Positions 41,726-51,058 of a stretch of DNA of 64,000 bases are shown in pieces. The notes beneath the pieces were generated by a model. The model searched no databases. It had not been told where the DNA came from and was given only the letters and a program-made list of their open reading frames with translations. Positions within the stretch are counted from its first letter, which is position 1. Each line of letters begins with the position of its first letter. This DNA comes from DSUN01 sp035527715 (lineage in GTDB: Bacteria > Planctomycetota > PUPC01 > DSUN01), in the NCBI GenBank assembly GCA_035527715.1, contig DATKZY010000096.1, forward strand, positions 62,001-126,000, given 5' to 3'. A program made the translations under genes and the position numbers.

Positions 41726-41768
41726 TCAAGATGATCACGCGCGCGCAATAGGGGGGTGATCATCTTGA
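41726..41768. repeat. Perfect 13-bp-arm hairpin after the FAD oxidoreductase gene
   Basis: TCAAGATGATCAC (41726-41738) and GTGATCATCTTGA (41756-41768) pair perfectly across 17 nt. It may act as a bidirectional transcript end. No T-run is present, so terminator function is uncertain. Confidence 0.65.
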
Positions 41769-41798
41769 GGGCCGCGGATAGCGGCGCGTCCACCGCCG

Positions 41799-41882
41799 TT
41801 GACAGAGCACACGCTCGTCACCAACAACGAGCGGGAGTTCCGGCGCGTCCCGGGCCTCCGCGTGGAGAACTGGGCGGTGTAG
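41799..41882 (+). pseudogene. Remnant of a VapC (PIN-domain) toxin, C-terminus only
   Basis: One frame encodes LTEHTLVTNNEREFRRVPGL followed by RVENWAV and a stop. TLVTNNxREFxRVxGLxxENW is the hallmark C-terminal end of VapC-type PIN ribonucleases. Nothing recognisable precedes it: the upstream 30 nt are GC-rich and contain no PIN core, and the hairpin at 41726-41768 occupies the place where the middle of the gene would be. No VapB is visible. I read it as the last 27 codons of a deleted toxin gene. Confidence 0.7.
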
Positions 41883-41889
41883 CCCGCCC

Positions 41890-43071
41890 TCACTTCGCCT
41901 CGCCTCCCACGCAGTAGACCATGCCGTTCGACGAGCCGAAGACGACCCTGCCCCCCGCCACGGCGGGCGAGGAGAGTATCCGGGGGTCGGGGGCGAAGAC
42001 CACCACGTCGTCACTCGTGTCCATCGCCCACAGCCTGGCGCCATCCTTCAGGCGCAGGCAGGTGAGCTTCCCTTCGTCGTCGCCGAAGAGCACGGCGTCG
42101 CCCGCAACGGCCGGCGAGGAAAGGACGGGGGAGCCGACCTCGCTGCGCCAGACGAGCTTGCCCGTCGCGGCGTCCACGGCGTAGCACCCGCCGTCGCGCG
42201 AGCCGAACACGGCGCGGCCCCCCGTCACGGCCACGGCGGTGAGCACGGCGTCCTTCACCTCGCGGAAGCGCCAGAGGTCCTCACCATTCTTAGGGTCAAG
42301 GCACCGCACCTCGCCGTAGGGGGGCCTGGCGCTCTCGGTGAACGTGCCCTTGCCGATGGCGGCGTAGAGCCGGCCGTCCGCGTACGACGGGCCTGACCAG
42401 GCCGGGGCGGGCAGTTCCTTCTTCCACACGAGCGAGCCATCCTTCGCATCCACGCATACGATGCCCTGGAAGCCGTAGCCCGAGCCAGCGTAGACGCGGC
42501 CCTCGGCCACAAGCGGGCAGCCGTCCTCGTGCGGTCCCTTGTGCTGCCAGAGGACCTTGCCGGTCAGCGCGTCGGCGCAGTAGAGCCCGTCGTCGCCTGC
42601 GCCGAAGTAGACCCGGCCCGCGACCACGGTGGGCGAGGACTCGGTGTGGCTTTGGGTCTGGATGGACCACAATTCCTTGCCATTAGTGAGGTCAAGGCAA
42701 TACAGCTTGCAGTCGGTGTGCTCGTGGAGTCCCTCGCCCACGTAGACCCGCCCGTTCGCGACGGCCGGGGAGGAGAAGACGGGCCACTTGGTGTCGAACC
42801 TCCAGGCGGTCTTTCCGGTCGCGAGCTCGAGGCAGTAGACGCGATAGCTGTCGCTGCCGATGACGACACGCGAGCCGGCGACGGCGGGAGAGGAGGCGAA
42901 GGGGCGGCGCTCGAGGAGCTTCGGCTCCCGGAACTTCCATAGCAGGCGTCCGCCTGGCGCTCGCGGGGTCTCGCCCACGGCGCCGCAGCGGGCGAAGCTG
43001 CCGCGAAACGTCGGCCAGTCGCCGCCCTTCTCGGTAGCGGAGGCCGACGCGGCCAACAAGAGGGGAACCAA
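41890..43071 (-). CDS. Exported PQQ-type beta-propeller protein (BamB-like repeats)
   Basis: The protein has about 393 residues with eight or so repeats of the type SPAVANGRVYVGEGL...LYCLDLTNGKELW, the PQQ/BamB propeller. It lacks PQQ-enzyme catalytic features and probably binds proteins or glycans in the periplasm. The conventional start TTG (43071) leaves a truncated leader (MVPLLLAASASA). The same frame extends upstream to an ATC at 43095 giving IARLPFAALVPLLLAASASA, a complete signal peptide with GAAGGAA ahead of it. The true start may therefore be a non-standard ATC. It is last in a five-gene run. Confidence 0.8.
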   Translation of the reverse strand: MVPLLLAASASATEKGGDWPTFRGSFARCGAVGETPRAPGGRLLWKFREPKLLERRPFASSPAVAGSRVVIGSDSYRVYCLELATGKTAWRFDTKWPVFSSPAVANGRVYVGEGLHEHTDCKLYCLDLTNGKELWSIQTQSHTESSPTVVAGRVYFGAGDDGLYCADALTGKVLWQHKGPHEDGCPLVAEGRVYAGSGYGFQGIVCVDAKDGSLVWKKELPAPAWSGPSYADGRLYAAIGKGTFTESARPPYGEVRCLDPKNGEDLWRFREVKDAVLTAVAVTGGRAVFGSRDGGCYAVDAATGKLVWRSEVGSPVLSSPAVAGDAVLFGDDEGKLTCLRLKDGARLWAMDTSDDVVVFAPDPRILSSPAVAGGRVVFGSSNGMVYCVGGEAK

Positions 43072-43099
43072 GGCCGCAAACGGTAGCCGTGCGATGGCG

Positions 43100-44842
43100 C
43101 TATTCCTTCGTGATCAGATGTTGGGCAGGGACGACCTGGCGGGGAAAGTGGTCGCTCGACCAGTAGAGGCGGAGGCAGGCCTGGGGGTCCCAGAAGCCGG
43201 TGCGCTTCGAGCGATAGCCGAACTTCACCTGGATGCGGTGGAGGCCCTTGGCCAGGCGGAGCGGCTCGCTGAAGTCGAGACGCACCCCGCCGCACGGGTC
43301 CTGCACCGCGTCGGTCGGGTGCGGGAGGATGGGCTTGCCGTCGAGGAGCACGGTGGCCGCGGGCGCGGAGAGGTAGAGGCCGGGGAAGCCCATTCGCCCG
43401 GGGGTCCTGACAGAGTTGGCGCTGGTCTTGCCCTCGCCGCAGTTGCGGGCGTAGAAGCGGTACTCGCCGTCAACGGGGACGACGACGCAGCCGTCCCACA
43501 CGACGGTTGCAGGCGGCTGGTATTTCATCAGGGGGTTGGGCACGGTCTGGTAGCCGCTCTGCCACCAGGAGCCGAAGTCGAGCGTCGCATCGGTTTCGGG
43601 CGCGCCGTCGGGGCCTTTGCGGGTGAGGCCGGGCCGGGCGTTGCCAAGGGATTTCCACCAGGCGGCCCACTCGTCTTTCGACAGCTTCTTGCCCGTGACG
43701 GTTTCGAGGGCGGCCTGGCAGAAGGCCGCGGTCTTCGCCGAGGTGGAGCCGAGGCCGCGAATCAGCTCACTGATGACCCACGTGCGGGCGAGAAGGTCAT
43801 CGCCCGCGGGCGCGAGGAGCGGGGCGACGGCGGCCCGGACGGCGGGGTGTTTGCTGTGGTGGCAGGCGCCCCAGCCGTTGGCCCATCGGGCCGCGGCGAG
43901 GGCCTCGGCGGCGGCCTGGTGCACGAGGGGCGACGAATCGCTCAGGCCGTCGAGCAAGGCATCCGTGTCGCCCAGTAGGGCCAGGGTCGCCACGGCGGCG
44001 AGGCGCGCGTGCTCGTCGCCGTGGACGAGCCCCTCCTCCTTGAGAATCTTTGCCACCTCATCGGCCGGGAGGCCCTTGGGCTTGTTCTCCTTGTCGAAGA
44101 GACGCCCGCGAACGCCCTGCCAGGAGACGGGGTTCACCTTCGCCGGGTGGAGGCTGAAGCCCATATAGGTGGTTGGCCCGCGGAGTTTGGGGTGGGCCAT
44201 GAGCACCTTGTCGCCCAGAGCGAGGAGGTCGGCGCGCTTCGCCCGCTCTTCGTATGCCTTTGCCGCCATGCGGTGGGTGGCAGCGAGGGCCTTCTGGCCG
44301 GCGGCATCCAACTCCTTCGCGCACCGCTCGTGGAAGGGGATGGCAACGGCGCGATAGTAGCGCGCCTCGCCGCGGCGGCACAGCTCCGCGAGGCGGAAGT
44401 CCCCGTGCTTCTCCGCTGCCGGCGCCATGACGGGCAGCTCGGTCCGCACGCCCCCGTAATCCTCGTCCATGAACTCGCACATCCACAGGTAGTTGAGGAA
44501 CTCCATCCGCTCGAGCTGCTCGGGCGTGAGCTTCGCCTGGGCGAGGCAGCGCTTGTAGCGCTCCTCGAACTCCTTGGGGAGCTGGACGTATTCGGTGGCG
44601 TACTTGCCCGTGGCATAGTTGGCGGGGTCGCCGTTCCAGTGGAAGGCCAGGTAGTTCTCGACGCCGCCGCGGAGCGCGCGCTGGTAGTACATCGCGGCCA
44701 GGTCGAACTTCCCGGCCTTCTCGAACATGTAGGCGGGGTCCATGTTCTCGGAGGCCCGGTCGGCCAGAGCAGCCGCGGCCAGGAGGCCCACGAGGGCGGC
44801 CACGCATGAGAAGCGGAAGCGGCAAGTCGAGGAAGCGGTCAC
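43100..44842 (-). CDS. Exported HEAT-like protein with C-terminal PA14-like domain
   Basis: The protein has 580 residues. The signal peptide is MTASSTCRFRFSCVAALVGL. A helical region (about 30-260) is followed by a short HEAT-like block (ARLAAVATLALLGDTDALLDG). The last 150 residues (VVVPVDGEYRFYARNCGEGK ... ATVLLDGKPILPH ... GLHRIQVKFGYR) resemble a PA14 carbohydrate-binding domain. No catalytic motif is seen. I took the GTG at 44842 because GGGGGA lies 9 nt upstream and the leader is then canonical; earlier ATGs at 44851 and 44863 lack a binding site. Confidence 0.65.
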   Translation of the reverse strand: MTASSTCRFRFSCVAALVGLLAAAALADRASENMDPAYMFEKAGKFDLAAMYYQRALRGGVENYLAFHWNGDPANYATGKYATEYVQLPKEFEERYKRCLAQAKLTPEQLERMEFLNYLWMCEFMDEDYGGVRTELPVMAPAAEKHGDFRLAELCRRGEARYYRAVAIPFHERCAKELDAAGQKALAATHRMAAKAYEERAKRADLLALGDKVLMAHPKLRGPTTYMGFSLHPAKVNPVSWQGVRGRLFDKENKPKGLPADEVAKILKEEGLVHGDEHARLAAVATLALLGDTDALLDGLSDSSPLVHQAAAEALAAARWANGWGACHHSKHPAVRAAVAPLLAPAGDDLLARTWVISELIRGLGSTSAKTAAFCQAALETVTGKKLSKDEWAAWWKSLGNARPGLTRKGPDGAPETDATLDFGSWWQSGYQTVPNPLMKYQPPATVVWDGCVVVPVDGEYRFYARNCGEGKTSANSVRTPGRMGFPGLYLSAPAATVLLDGKPILPHPTDAVQDPCGGVRLDFSEPLRLAKGLHRIQVKFGYRSKRTGFWDPQACLRLYWSSDHFPRQVVPAQHLITKE

Positions 44843-44929
44843 GGCACACATCCCCCAAGGCATGTCGGAAGGCACAGGGTCACTGCATGGTACTGCCGCG
44901 CGCGGGCAAATCGTTTCGCCCGCCGGGCC

Positions 44930-46894
44930 TCACCGGGCCGCGTGCGCCCGCTGCCACTCGAAGATGGAGGGGACCTCGGGCTGCGGGCGCGGCGGGTCGG
45001 GCGCGAAGGGGGCAAAGGCGTTGTCGCGCGCGACGAGCGGCTTGCCCGGGCCGCCCACAAGCTGGCCGTTCCCGCCGAAGATGCGGTTGCCGATGACCTC
45101 GATGCCGGTGCAGTCCGCGGTCGAGAGCTGAATGGCCGGCTGCTTCGGGTCGGCCAGGGCGAAGACGTTTCCGCGCAGGATGTGGTCGAAGGAGCAAGTC
45201 CTGGCGAAGACGGCCGGGCCGGCCTTCACGACGAAGCGGTTGTGGAGGATGAGCCAGTTCTCGTTCATCCCGCCCATCCAGAGGCCGCTCTTGGGCGAGC
45301 GGAAGTCGCAGTTGTAGACGACGTTGCGCGGGCCGTTCGGGCCGTGCGCCGCGTCGTTGGGCGGCGAGGCCCAGGCGCCATAGCGATAGGAGCCCCAGCT
45401 TCCGTCCGAATCCACCGTGCACTGCTCGAAGAGGTTCTCATTCGTCCAGCCTGCGTGCCACTGGGCGTCGCTGCCGTGGAAGGTGCCGCGGCGGATGACG
45501 TTGCCCGACGACGCCCACTGCACGCAGGGGGCGTGGCGCATCTTGCGCGTCGTCACGCCGTCGAGCAAGCAGTCCCACGAGTGCTGCCAGCCGACGTAGG
45601 CGGTGCCGCCGCCGCCGTTGTACCAGGCCTCGTCGGCCACGCAGTCGCGGATCTCGCACCACTTGCCCCACGTGGCGTGGAGCGGGAAGCGGCCGGCCTT
45701 GAGCACGGTGACGCCGCGCGCCCAGCACTCCCAGCCGACGCAGAAGTAGACGCCATTCGTCCACAGCTTCTCGGTCTGCACGAGCGTGAGGTTCTCGACC
45801 CCGCAGCGGCGGATGGGGTAGATCTTCTGCGCGGTCGAGCCGTCAATGAGGGGGAAGTCGTAGCGGAGGGGCTGGTTGAGCCGCACGCGGGGGCCGTCAA
45901 CGGCCTCGACCTGGAAGCCGTAGCGGCGGTAGTCGCCCCACTTGCAGGCGTTGCGCACGAGGGCGTTCCAGCGCGGCGTGGCGGGGGCGTGGAGCACGAG
46001 GGCGTCGCCGGGCTTCAGGGCGGGCGCGGCATCGAGCGCGATCTCCGTGTCGCCGCGGCAGCCGTCCTTCGCCAGCTTCCAGGTCGGGCCGCTGCGGCTG
46101 TCGCCCACGAAGGCGATGGCTGCGGCGTCGTTGGGGAACCGGCGTTTCCCCTCGGGCCGGCGGGCCTGGGGGTCCACCTTCACCGCGAGCGTCGCCTCGG
46201 CGCGCCGACCGCCTTTCCACTCGGCGATGGCCTTGAGCGCGTGGTCGCCCGCGCCAACGGCTCGCACAACCGCGTCGCCCGCCAGGCGGAGCGAGAACGT
46301 GCCGCCCCAGTGCGCGTGCTGGGCGCGCTCGGCAACGACCTTGCCGCCTGCCTCGACCGCGATCCGCTGAAGGCCGTCGGGCGCTGCGTGGACCTCGAGC
46401 CATGTGTCGGGGCCGATCGTGTCGCCCGGCCTGGGCTGGAAGAAGCCCACGCCGCCCTTGGGCGCGGCGTAGCGGAAGACGAGCTTCGTCGCCTCAGCTC
46501 CCTGGCCGCGAATCACCACGCCGCTGTCGGTGATCACGACCGGGCGGTCGAGGCGATACGTGCCCTTGCCGAGCACGAGCGCCCCGCCGCCCGCCTTGGC
46601 GACCGCTACGGCGCCCCGCTCGATGGCCTCCGCATCGTCGCGATCGTCGTCGGCCTTGCCGCCGAAGTCCTCGACCTTCGCGCGCTCGGGCACGGTCGGG
46701 ATGCCGCCGGGCACGCCGGCGTGCCGCCAGTCGGGGTAGACGATGCCGTCCGGCCCGACCACGTCGGCGGCGGTGAGGCGCGCCTTCTCGTCGGGGCGGA
46801 GCTTATACGCCGGCGGCCAGGGCGGCCCTGGCTCCGCCGCGAACGCCACGACCGCGCCCAGCGCGCACCCGACGGCAATCTCTGTCCAGCCCAT
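44930..46894 (-). CDS. Exported right-handed beta-helix protein (pectate-lyase-3/GH55-like N-terminus)
   Basis: The protein has 654 residues with a signal peptide (MGWTEIAVGCALGAVVAFAA). The classical N-terminal cap KVEDFGGKADDDRDDAEAIE ... GGGALVLGKGTYRL ... VVIRGQG marks the Pectate_lyase_3 family. Parallel beta-helix coils follow (NLTLVQTEKLWTNGVYF; NVVYNCDFRSPKSGLWMGG). An inserted beta domain at about 155-235 interrupts the helix. It is a candidate glycan lyase or hydrolase. AAAGGAAG lies 7 nt before the ATG. It is 21 nt after the GH123-like gene, in one operon. Confidence 0.78.
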   Translation of the reverse strand: MGWTEIAVGCALGAVVAFAAEPGPPWPPAYKLRPDEKARLTAADVVGPDGIVYPDWRHAGVPGGIPTVPERAKVEDFGGKADDDRDDAEAIERGAVAVAKAGGGALVLGKGTYRLDRPVVITDSGVVIRGQGAEATKLVFRYAAPKGGVGFFQPRPGDTIGPDTWLEVHAAPDGLQRIAVEAGGKVVAERAQHAHWGGTFSLRLAGDAVVRAVGAGDHALKAIAEWKGGRRAEATLAVKVDPQARRPEGKRRFPNDAAAIAFVGDSRSGPTWKLAKDGCRGDTEIALDAAPALKPGDALVLHAPATPRWNALVRNACKWGDYRRYGFQVEAVDGPRVRLNQPLRYDFPLIDGSTAQKIYPIRRCGVENLTLVQTEKLWTNGVYFCVGWECWARGVTVLKAGRFPLHATWGKWCEIRDCVADEAWYNGGGGTAYVGWQHSWDCLLDGVTTRKMRHAPCVQWASSGNVIRRGTFHGSDAQWHAGWTNENLFEQCTVDSDGSWGSYRYGAWASPPNDAAHGPNGPRNVVYNCDFRSPKSGLWMGGMNENWLILHNRFVVKAGPAVFARTCSFDHILRGNVFALADPKQPAIQLSTADCTGIEVIGNRIFGGNGQLVGGPGKPLVARDNAFAPFAPDPPRPQPEVPSIFEWQRAHAAR

Positions 46895-46915
46895 TGTTGT
46901 CTTCCTTTCGTGGGA

Positions 46916-49621
46916 TCAATGGCCTGCGTTTCTCGACAGTTGAGCCGACCTGGCGGCGGTGGCGGCGCCCCGGGCATCGAGCAGCTCGGCCTTGACCTCG
47001 TAGCGGCCGGGCGCCAGGCCCGCCGGGTCGAAGACGAACAGGCTGCGGCGCATCGTGGCGGGCACGACGAGTATCGCCTCGCCCGCCTGGCCCTGCGGCG
47101 CCGAGAGAAGGCGTGCCTGCGCCTGGAATGGCGCGACCAGTTGGGCGACGGCCTCGCCGCCCGCGCGCGCGAGCGTGAACCGCACCTGCGCCGGGGCGAC
47201 GCCCTCCGCGACCGAGGCCGTAGCGATGCCCACCTTGTCGGCGCCGTCGTACTCGGCCTGGTCGAGCGAAAGCTCCAGCGGCGCGGGAATGACCTCGCGC
47301 AGGCTCAAGTCGTCCGCCCACACGATGCCTTCCCCCTGCACCCAGACGGCGAGGTATTTCGGCTCGGCGGGGAAGGCCATCTGGCAGCGGGTCCAGACGC
47401 GCTGCCAGCCGTTGGGGTCGGGCGTGTCCTTCCCTTCGCGCGTGGACCTGGCGGCGCCGGCGGGGAGCGCGATGCGGGGGCTCGGCGGCACGCTTCGGCC
47501 TTTGCACTTGACCCACGCGGAGAGCTCGTAGATGCGGGCGCCCTCGAGGCGGAGCTTGAGCCCGCCGCCGCCCCACGAGGGCCAGACGAGGACGGTGACG
47601 GCCTGGCTACCGGTTCCTGTCGGGACTTCGATGCGGACCGATTGCTTGCCGGCATGGCGCTCGTTTGCATCGAGTTCCCCCTTGCCCTTGCCGTTCCAGG
47701 CCTCGACGCGCCAGGGCTTCATCTCGGCCTCGAAGCCGGAGGGCGGGAGAAGCTCCTGGCCGTAGCTCGTTTCCTCGGGCTCCGGCGTGGGCCAGGGGAG
47801 GTCGAGTGGCGAAACCCTGAGCACCTCAACAGGGTCCTGGCCCGGCAGCCGGGCGACGATCCGCTCGATCGCCGCGATGCGGCTCGCCACTGCCCAGCGC
47901 CACTTGCGGAGGGTGGACGGGTGCGGCGGGGGCGTGCGTTCGCTGCTGGCCAGCGCCTGGAATCCCCAGCCCATCCGCCCGAGGATGCTGGTGAGGGCCT
48001 GTCCCGCGTCCGCGACGGCCTTCTTGTCTTCCGCCTTGTCCGACGCAGCCGCTGCGGCCAGCCACTGACGGAGCAGGTGGACGTAGCGATAGTCGTCCAC
48101 GCCCTCGCGGACGCTCTCCCAGGCGAGGCTGGGCAGCGGGCCGTCGGGTGCAGCGTAGGCGTAGCCCTCGTCGTCCTGGCGGAAGCCCTTCAGCCCGCCA
48201 TCGCCGAAGCGGTAGACCCATTGGGCGATCTGAGCCGCGCCCGTCTTGAAGCCGTAGAAGCCGAAGAAGTAGCGAGGACCGGCGAGCGTGTGGCCGGCGC
48301 CGTTGTACACGCCATACGGCCTCTTGTGGTCGAGGAGCGCCCGCGCGATCTCGGGCGTGAAGCGGTTGGTGCTGAAGAAGTCAATCACGGGCGCCAGCTT
48401 GCCGATCTCGTCGTGGCCCATGGCGATCCCGCCGCCGATGTCGGTCCACGTCTCCATGTCGGGGTAGCGCTTCTTGATGAGGCCGTAGTAGTGGACGGCT
48501 TCGTCGAGGAGGTTGTGGGCGCCCGCCTCGTCGAGCGCGTAGGCGCGCAGCGGCGGCCAGCCCCCGGCCTTCGCCTCCTCGCGGACCACGTCAATTGCCT
48601 TACAGAAATCGTCGTCTATCTTCTTGCTGTGCGGCCAATGGACGAACCAGTTCTTGTCCTTGTCCCAGTAGTAGGCGATCTGGTGTCCGACGTCGAAGTT
48701 GAGCGGGAAGCGCCATTGGCCGAAGACCTTGGTCGCGGCGGCCATCATGCGGCGGGAGCGGGCGCGGGTCGCCGCGATGTCGTCGTCGCCGAAGGTCTGG
48801 TCGCGGCTCTTCACCTCGACGCCGACGGGCGTCTCGAAGGCGTTCAGCCCGTGCTCCCGCATGTCCGTCAGCTCCTTCAGGAGCATCGCGTCATCGGCGG
48901 CCGGGCGGGGGTAGAACATGGCCAGCTCGACCGGCGCCGGCGGGAGCGCGAAGGGGAGCACCTCGAGGGCGAGCTTCAGCTCCGTGGCCTCGCGGCCCGC
49001 CAGCCGCACGCTCACCTTGCCCTCGTATCGGCCCCCTTGCGCCGTCTCGGGCACCCTCAGGGTGAGCCACACCTGGGCCGTCGCGCCCTTCGCCACCGGG
49101 AACGCCGCGCGCCTCTCCAGCAGGAACGGCTCGAGCCGATACGTCTTCGCCTTGGCGTCCACGGGCACGCGAAGCGCGCGGACGACGCGCACGTCTATGT
49201 GATCGGTGGGAATCAGGTCGTCCTTGCCCGAGCGAAGCTCGCCCGCGGCCACGGCCACGTCCTTGAGCGGCTCGAGCGCGTGGATGCAGAGGGACACGGG
49301 CTCATACTCGCCCCTCGCGGCGAAGGCCCTCAACTCGCTGACCCGTTCGGACGGGAAGGGGATCGAGCATGGCGAGACCGGGGCGAGCGGGTCGCGTGCG
49401 AAGAGAATGTAGCCCCGGCGCTGCTCCTCGGGGGTTGGCGCGATCGCGCTCAGGCCGTCTGGCGCAGCGCGGACCTCGGTCCAGCCGTCGGGCGGTGGCG
49501 GCAGCTCCGGCCCGGCCGAGCCCCACACCCTGAACTGCTCGGGCGGCGCCGCGAGCGCCCAGGCATCGCCCAACGCGAGGCCACACGCCAGCAGAAGCAC
49601 CACACACCGACTTGCCCGCAC
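46916..49621 (-). CDS. Exported GH123/DUF4091-like glycoside hydrolase with CBM
   Basis: The protein has 901 residues with a signal peptide (RASRCVVLLLACGLALG). An N-terminal beta domain (about 85-225: RAFAARGEYEPVSLCIHALE) precedes a TIM-barrel region starting ELAMFYPRPAADDAMLLKEL. The adjacent pair Asp364-Glu365 (YALDEAG) sits where GH123 beta-N-acetylgalactosaminidases keep their substrate-assisted catalytic Asp-Glu. About 620-770 is a CBM4/9-like domain (VRIEVPTGTGSQAVTVLVW). The GTG start has AAGGAG 7 nt upstream. Its sulfatase neighbour suggests a sulfated amino-sugar polymer as substrate; this is inference. Confidence 0.7.
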   Translation of the reverse strand: MRASRCVVLLLACGLALGDAWALAAPPEQFRVWGSAGPELPPPPDGWTEVRAAPDGLSAIAPTPEEQRRGYILFARDPLAPVSPCSIPFPSERVSELRAFAARGEYEPVSLCIHALEPLKDVAVAAGELRSGKDDLIPTDHIDVRVVRALRVPVDAKAKTYRLEPFLLERRAAFPVAKGATAQVWLTLRVPETAQGGRYEGKVSVRLAGREATELKLALEVLPFALPPAPVELAMFYPRPAADDAMLLKELTDMREHGLNAFETPVGVEVKSRDQTFGDDDIAATRARSRRMMAAATKVFGQWRFPLNFDVGHQIAYYWDKDKNWFVHWPHSKKIDDDFCKAIDVVREEAKAGGWPPLRAYALDEAGAHNLLDEAVHYYGLIKKRYPDMETWTDIGGGIAMGHDEIGKLAPVIDFFSTNRFTPEIARALLDHKRPYGVYNGAGHTLAGPRYFFGFYGFKTGAAQIAQWVYRFGDGGLKGFRQDDEGYAYAAPDGPLPSLAWESVREGVDDYRYVHLLRQWLAAAAASDKAEDKKAVADAGQALTSILGRMGWGFQALASSERTPPPHPSTLRKWRWAVASRIAAIERIVARLPGQDPVEVLRVSPLDLPWPTPEPEETSYGQELLPPSGFEAEMKPWRVEAWNGKGKGELDANERHAGKQSVRIEVPTGTGSQAVTVLVWPSWGGGGLKLRLEGARIYELSAWVKCKGRSVPPSPRIALPAGAARSTREGKDTPDPNGWQRVWTRCQMAFPAEPKYLAVWVQGEGIVWADDLSLREVIPAPLELSLDQAEYDGADKVGIATASVAEGVAPAQVRFTLARAGGEAVAQLVAPFQAQARLLSAPQGQAGEAILVVPATMRRSLFVFDPAGLAPGRYEVKAELLDARGAATAARSAQLSRNAGH

Positions 49622-49639
49622 GGCACGGCTCCTTCGTCC

Positions 49640-51058
49640 TCAGTAGTTGCCCACCCGCGGCTGGCCGGGGTCGGTGGCCAGCATGGTGGCATCGAAGAGA
49701 CGCTTGAGCAAGGCCAGCTTCACGTCGCGGCTGCCCGCGTCGTCCCACAGGTTGCGGAACTCGCGGGGGTCGTCGCGCAGGTCGTACAGCTCGCCGGCGT
49801 CGTGGCCGTGGTAGACGACGAGCTTGTGACGGCCGTCCACGATCATGTTCGCGTGGCTCGCGTCGCCGTCCTTGAAGGGGATGGCGTCGTGGTACTCGCA
49901 GCGCACGAAGTCGCGGTGGCGCGCGGGGTCGGCCTTGCCCTCCAGGATGGGCAGGAGCGACTTCCCATGCGTGTCGGCGGGCACGTCGAGGCCCGTCGCC
50001 TGCATGAGCGTGACGGGCAGGTCGGTGAGCTCGACGAGCGCGTCGCTGCGGAGGCCGGCCTTGACGCGGCCCGACCACGAGAGGACCAGGGGCACGCGGA
50101 CGGCGCCCTCGTAGAAACGGCAGCCTTTCTGCTGAAGGCCATGGTCGCCAAGCATCTCGCCGTGGTCGCTGGTGAAGATGACGATGGTGTTGTCGCGTTG
50201 CCCTGCGGCCTCAAGGGCGTCGAGCATGCGGCCCACCTGGTCGTCAATCAGCTCGATCTGCGCGTAGTAGGCGGCCACCATGCGGCGGGCGTCGTAGTCG
50301 TGCGGCGAGACGGGCTTGCGCGTCTGGTGGTCCACTTTGCCGAAGGCGAGCTGGCTCTCCATCTCGTGGGGCTGGAACAGGGGGAGCGGCATGGCCGCCA
50401 CGTTCATCCGCGCCATGTATTCCGGGGGCGGGTCGAACGGCGGGTGCGGGTCGAAGCAGTTGAAGCTGAAGAGCCAGGGGCCGGTGCGCTTCTCGCAGAG
50501 GAAGGCGATGGCCTCGTTGGCGCACCAGGTGGTCTGGTGATATTTCGCCTCGATGCCCGTGCGGAACAGGCCGCCGCGCTGGCCGTAGGCCTTCGCCCAG
50601 TCCACGCCCCGCTCGGCGAGCCAGGCCTGGTAGGCGTGGTGCGTGTGGGGCCAGAACTTCTCGGGGTAGGGGTGATGGCTCCACTGGTAGACGCGATAGC
50701 CGTCGCCGAAGCGCGGCTCGACGCGCCCGTTGGCCGCGGCGAGGTGCAGCTTGCCCGAGAGGCCGCAGTCGTAGCCCTTGTCGGCCAGCCGCCGCGTGAT
50801 GAGCTTCTCGGGGCAGGGAAAGAAGTCGTTCCCGTTGCGGTTCACGTGCAGCGTGCTCGGGTAGTAGCCCGTCAGGAAATTCGCGCGGCTCGGCGTGCAG
50901 ATGGGGCTTTGCGAGTAGCAGCGGGTGAAGGCCACGCCCTCGCGCACCAGGCGGTCCACGTGGGGCGTGCGGATGTGCGGGTTGCCCAGCGCGCCCACCG
51001 TGTCCCACCGCTGCTGGTCGGTGCAGATCCACAGGATATTCGGCCTCGCGTCTGCCAT
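49640..51058 (-). CDS. Sulfatase (S1 family) lacking a signal peptide
   Basis: The protein has 472 residues. The fold starts immediately (MADARPNILWICTDQQRWDT), with the formylglycine motif Cys54-Thr-Pro-Ser-Arg58, GKLHLAAANG and TSDHGEMLGDH. No leader peptide is present, so unlike the other three sulfatases it should act in the cytoplasm, presumably on imported sulfated oligosaccharide or monosaccharide. GGAGA lies 9 nt before the ATG. It is the first gene of the five-gene run ending with the propeller gene. Confidence 0.93.
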   Translation of the reverse strand: MADARPNILWICTDQQRWDTVGALGNPHIRTPHVDRLVREGVAFTRCYSQSPICTPSRANFLTGYYPSTLHVNRNGNDFFPCPEKLITRRLADKGYDCGLSGKLHLAAANGRVEPRFGDGYRVYQWSHHPYPEKFWPHTHHAYQAWLAERGVDWAKAYGQRGGLFRTGIEAKYHQTTWCANEAIAFLCEKRTGPWLFSFNCFDPHPPFDPPPEYMARMNVAAMPLPLFQPHEMESQLAFGKVDHQTRKPVSPHDYDARRMVAAYYAQIELIDDQVGRMLDALEAAGQRDNTIVIFTSDHGEMLGDHGLQQKGCRFYEGAVRVPLVLSWSGRVKAGLRSDALVELTDLPVTLMQATGLDVPADTHGKSLLPILEGKADPARHRDFVRCEYHDAIPFKDGDASHANMIVDGRHKLVVYHGHDAGELYDLRDDPREFRNLWDDAGSRDVKLALLKRLFDATMLATDPGQPRVGNY

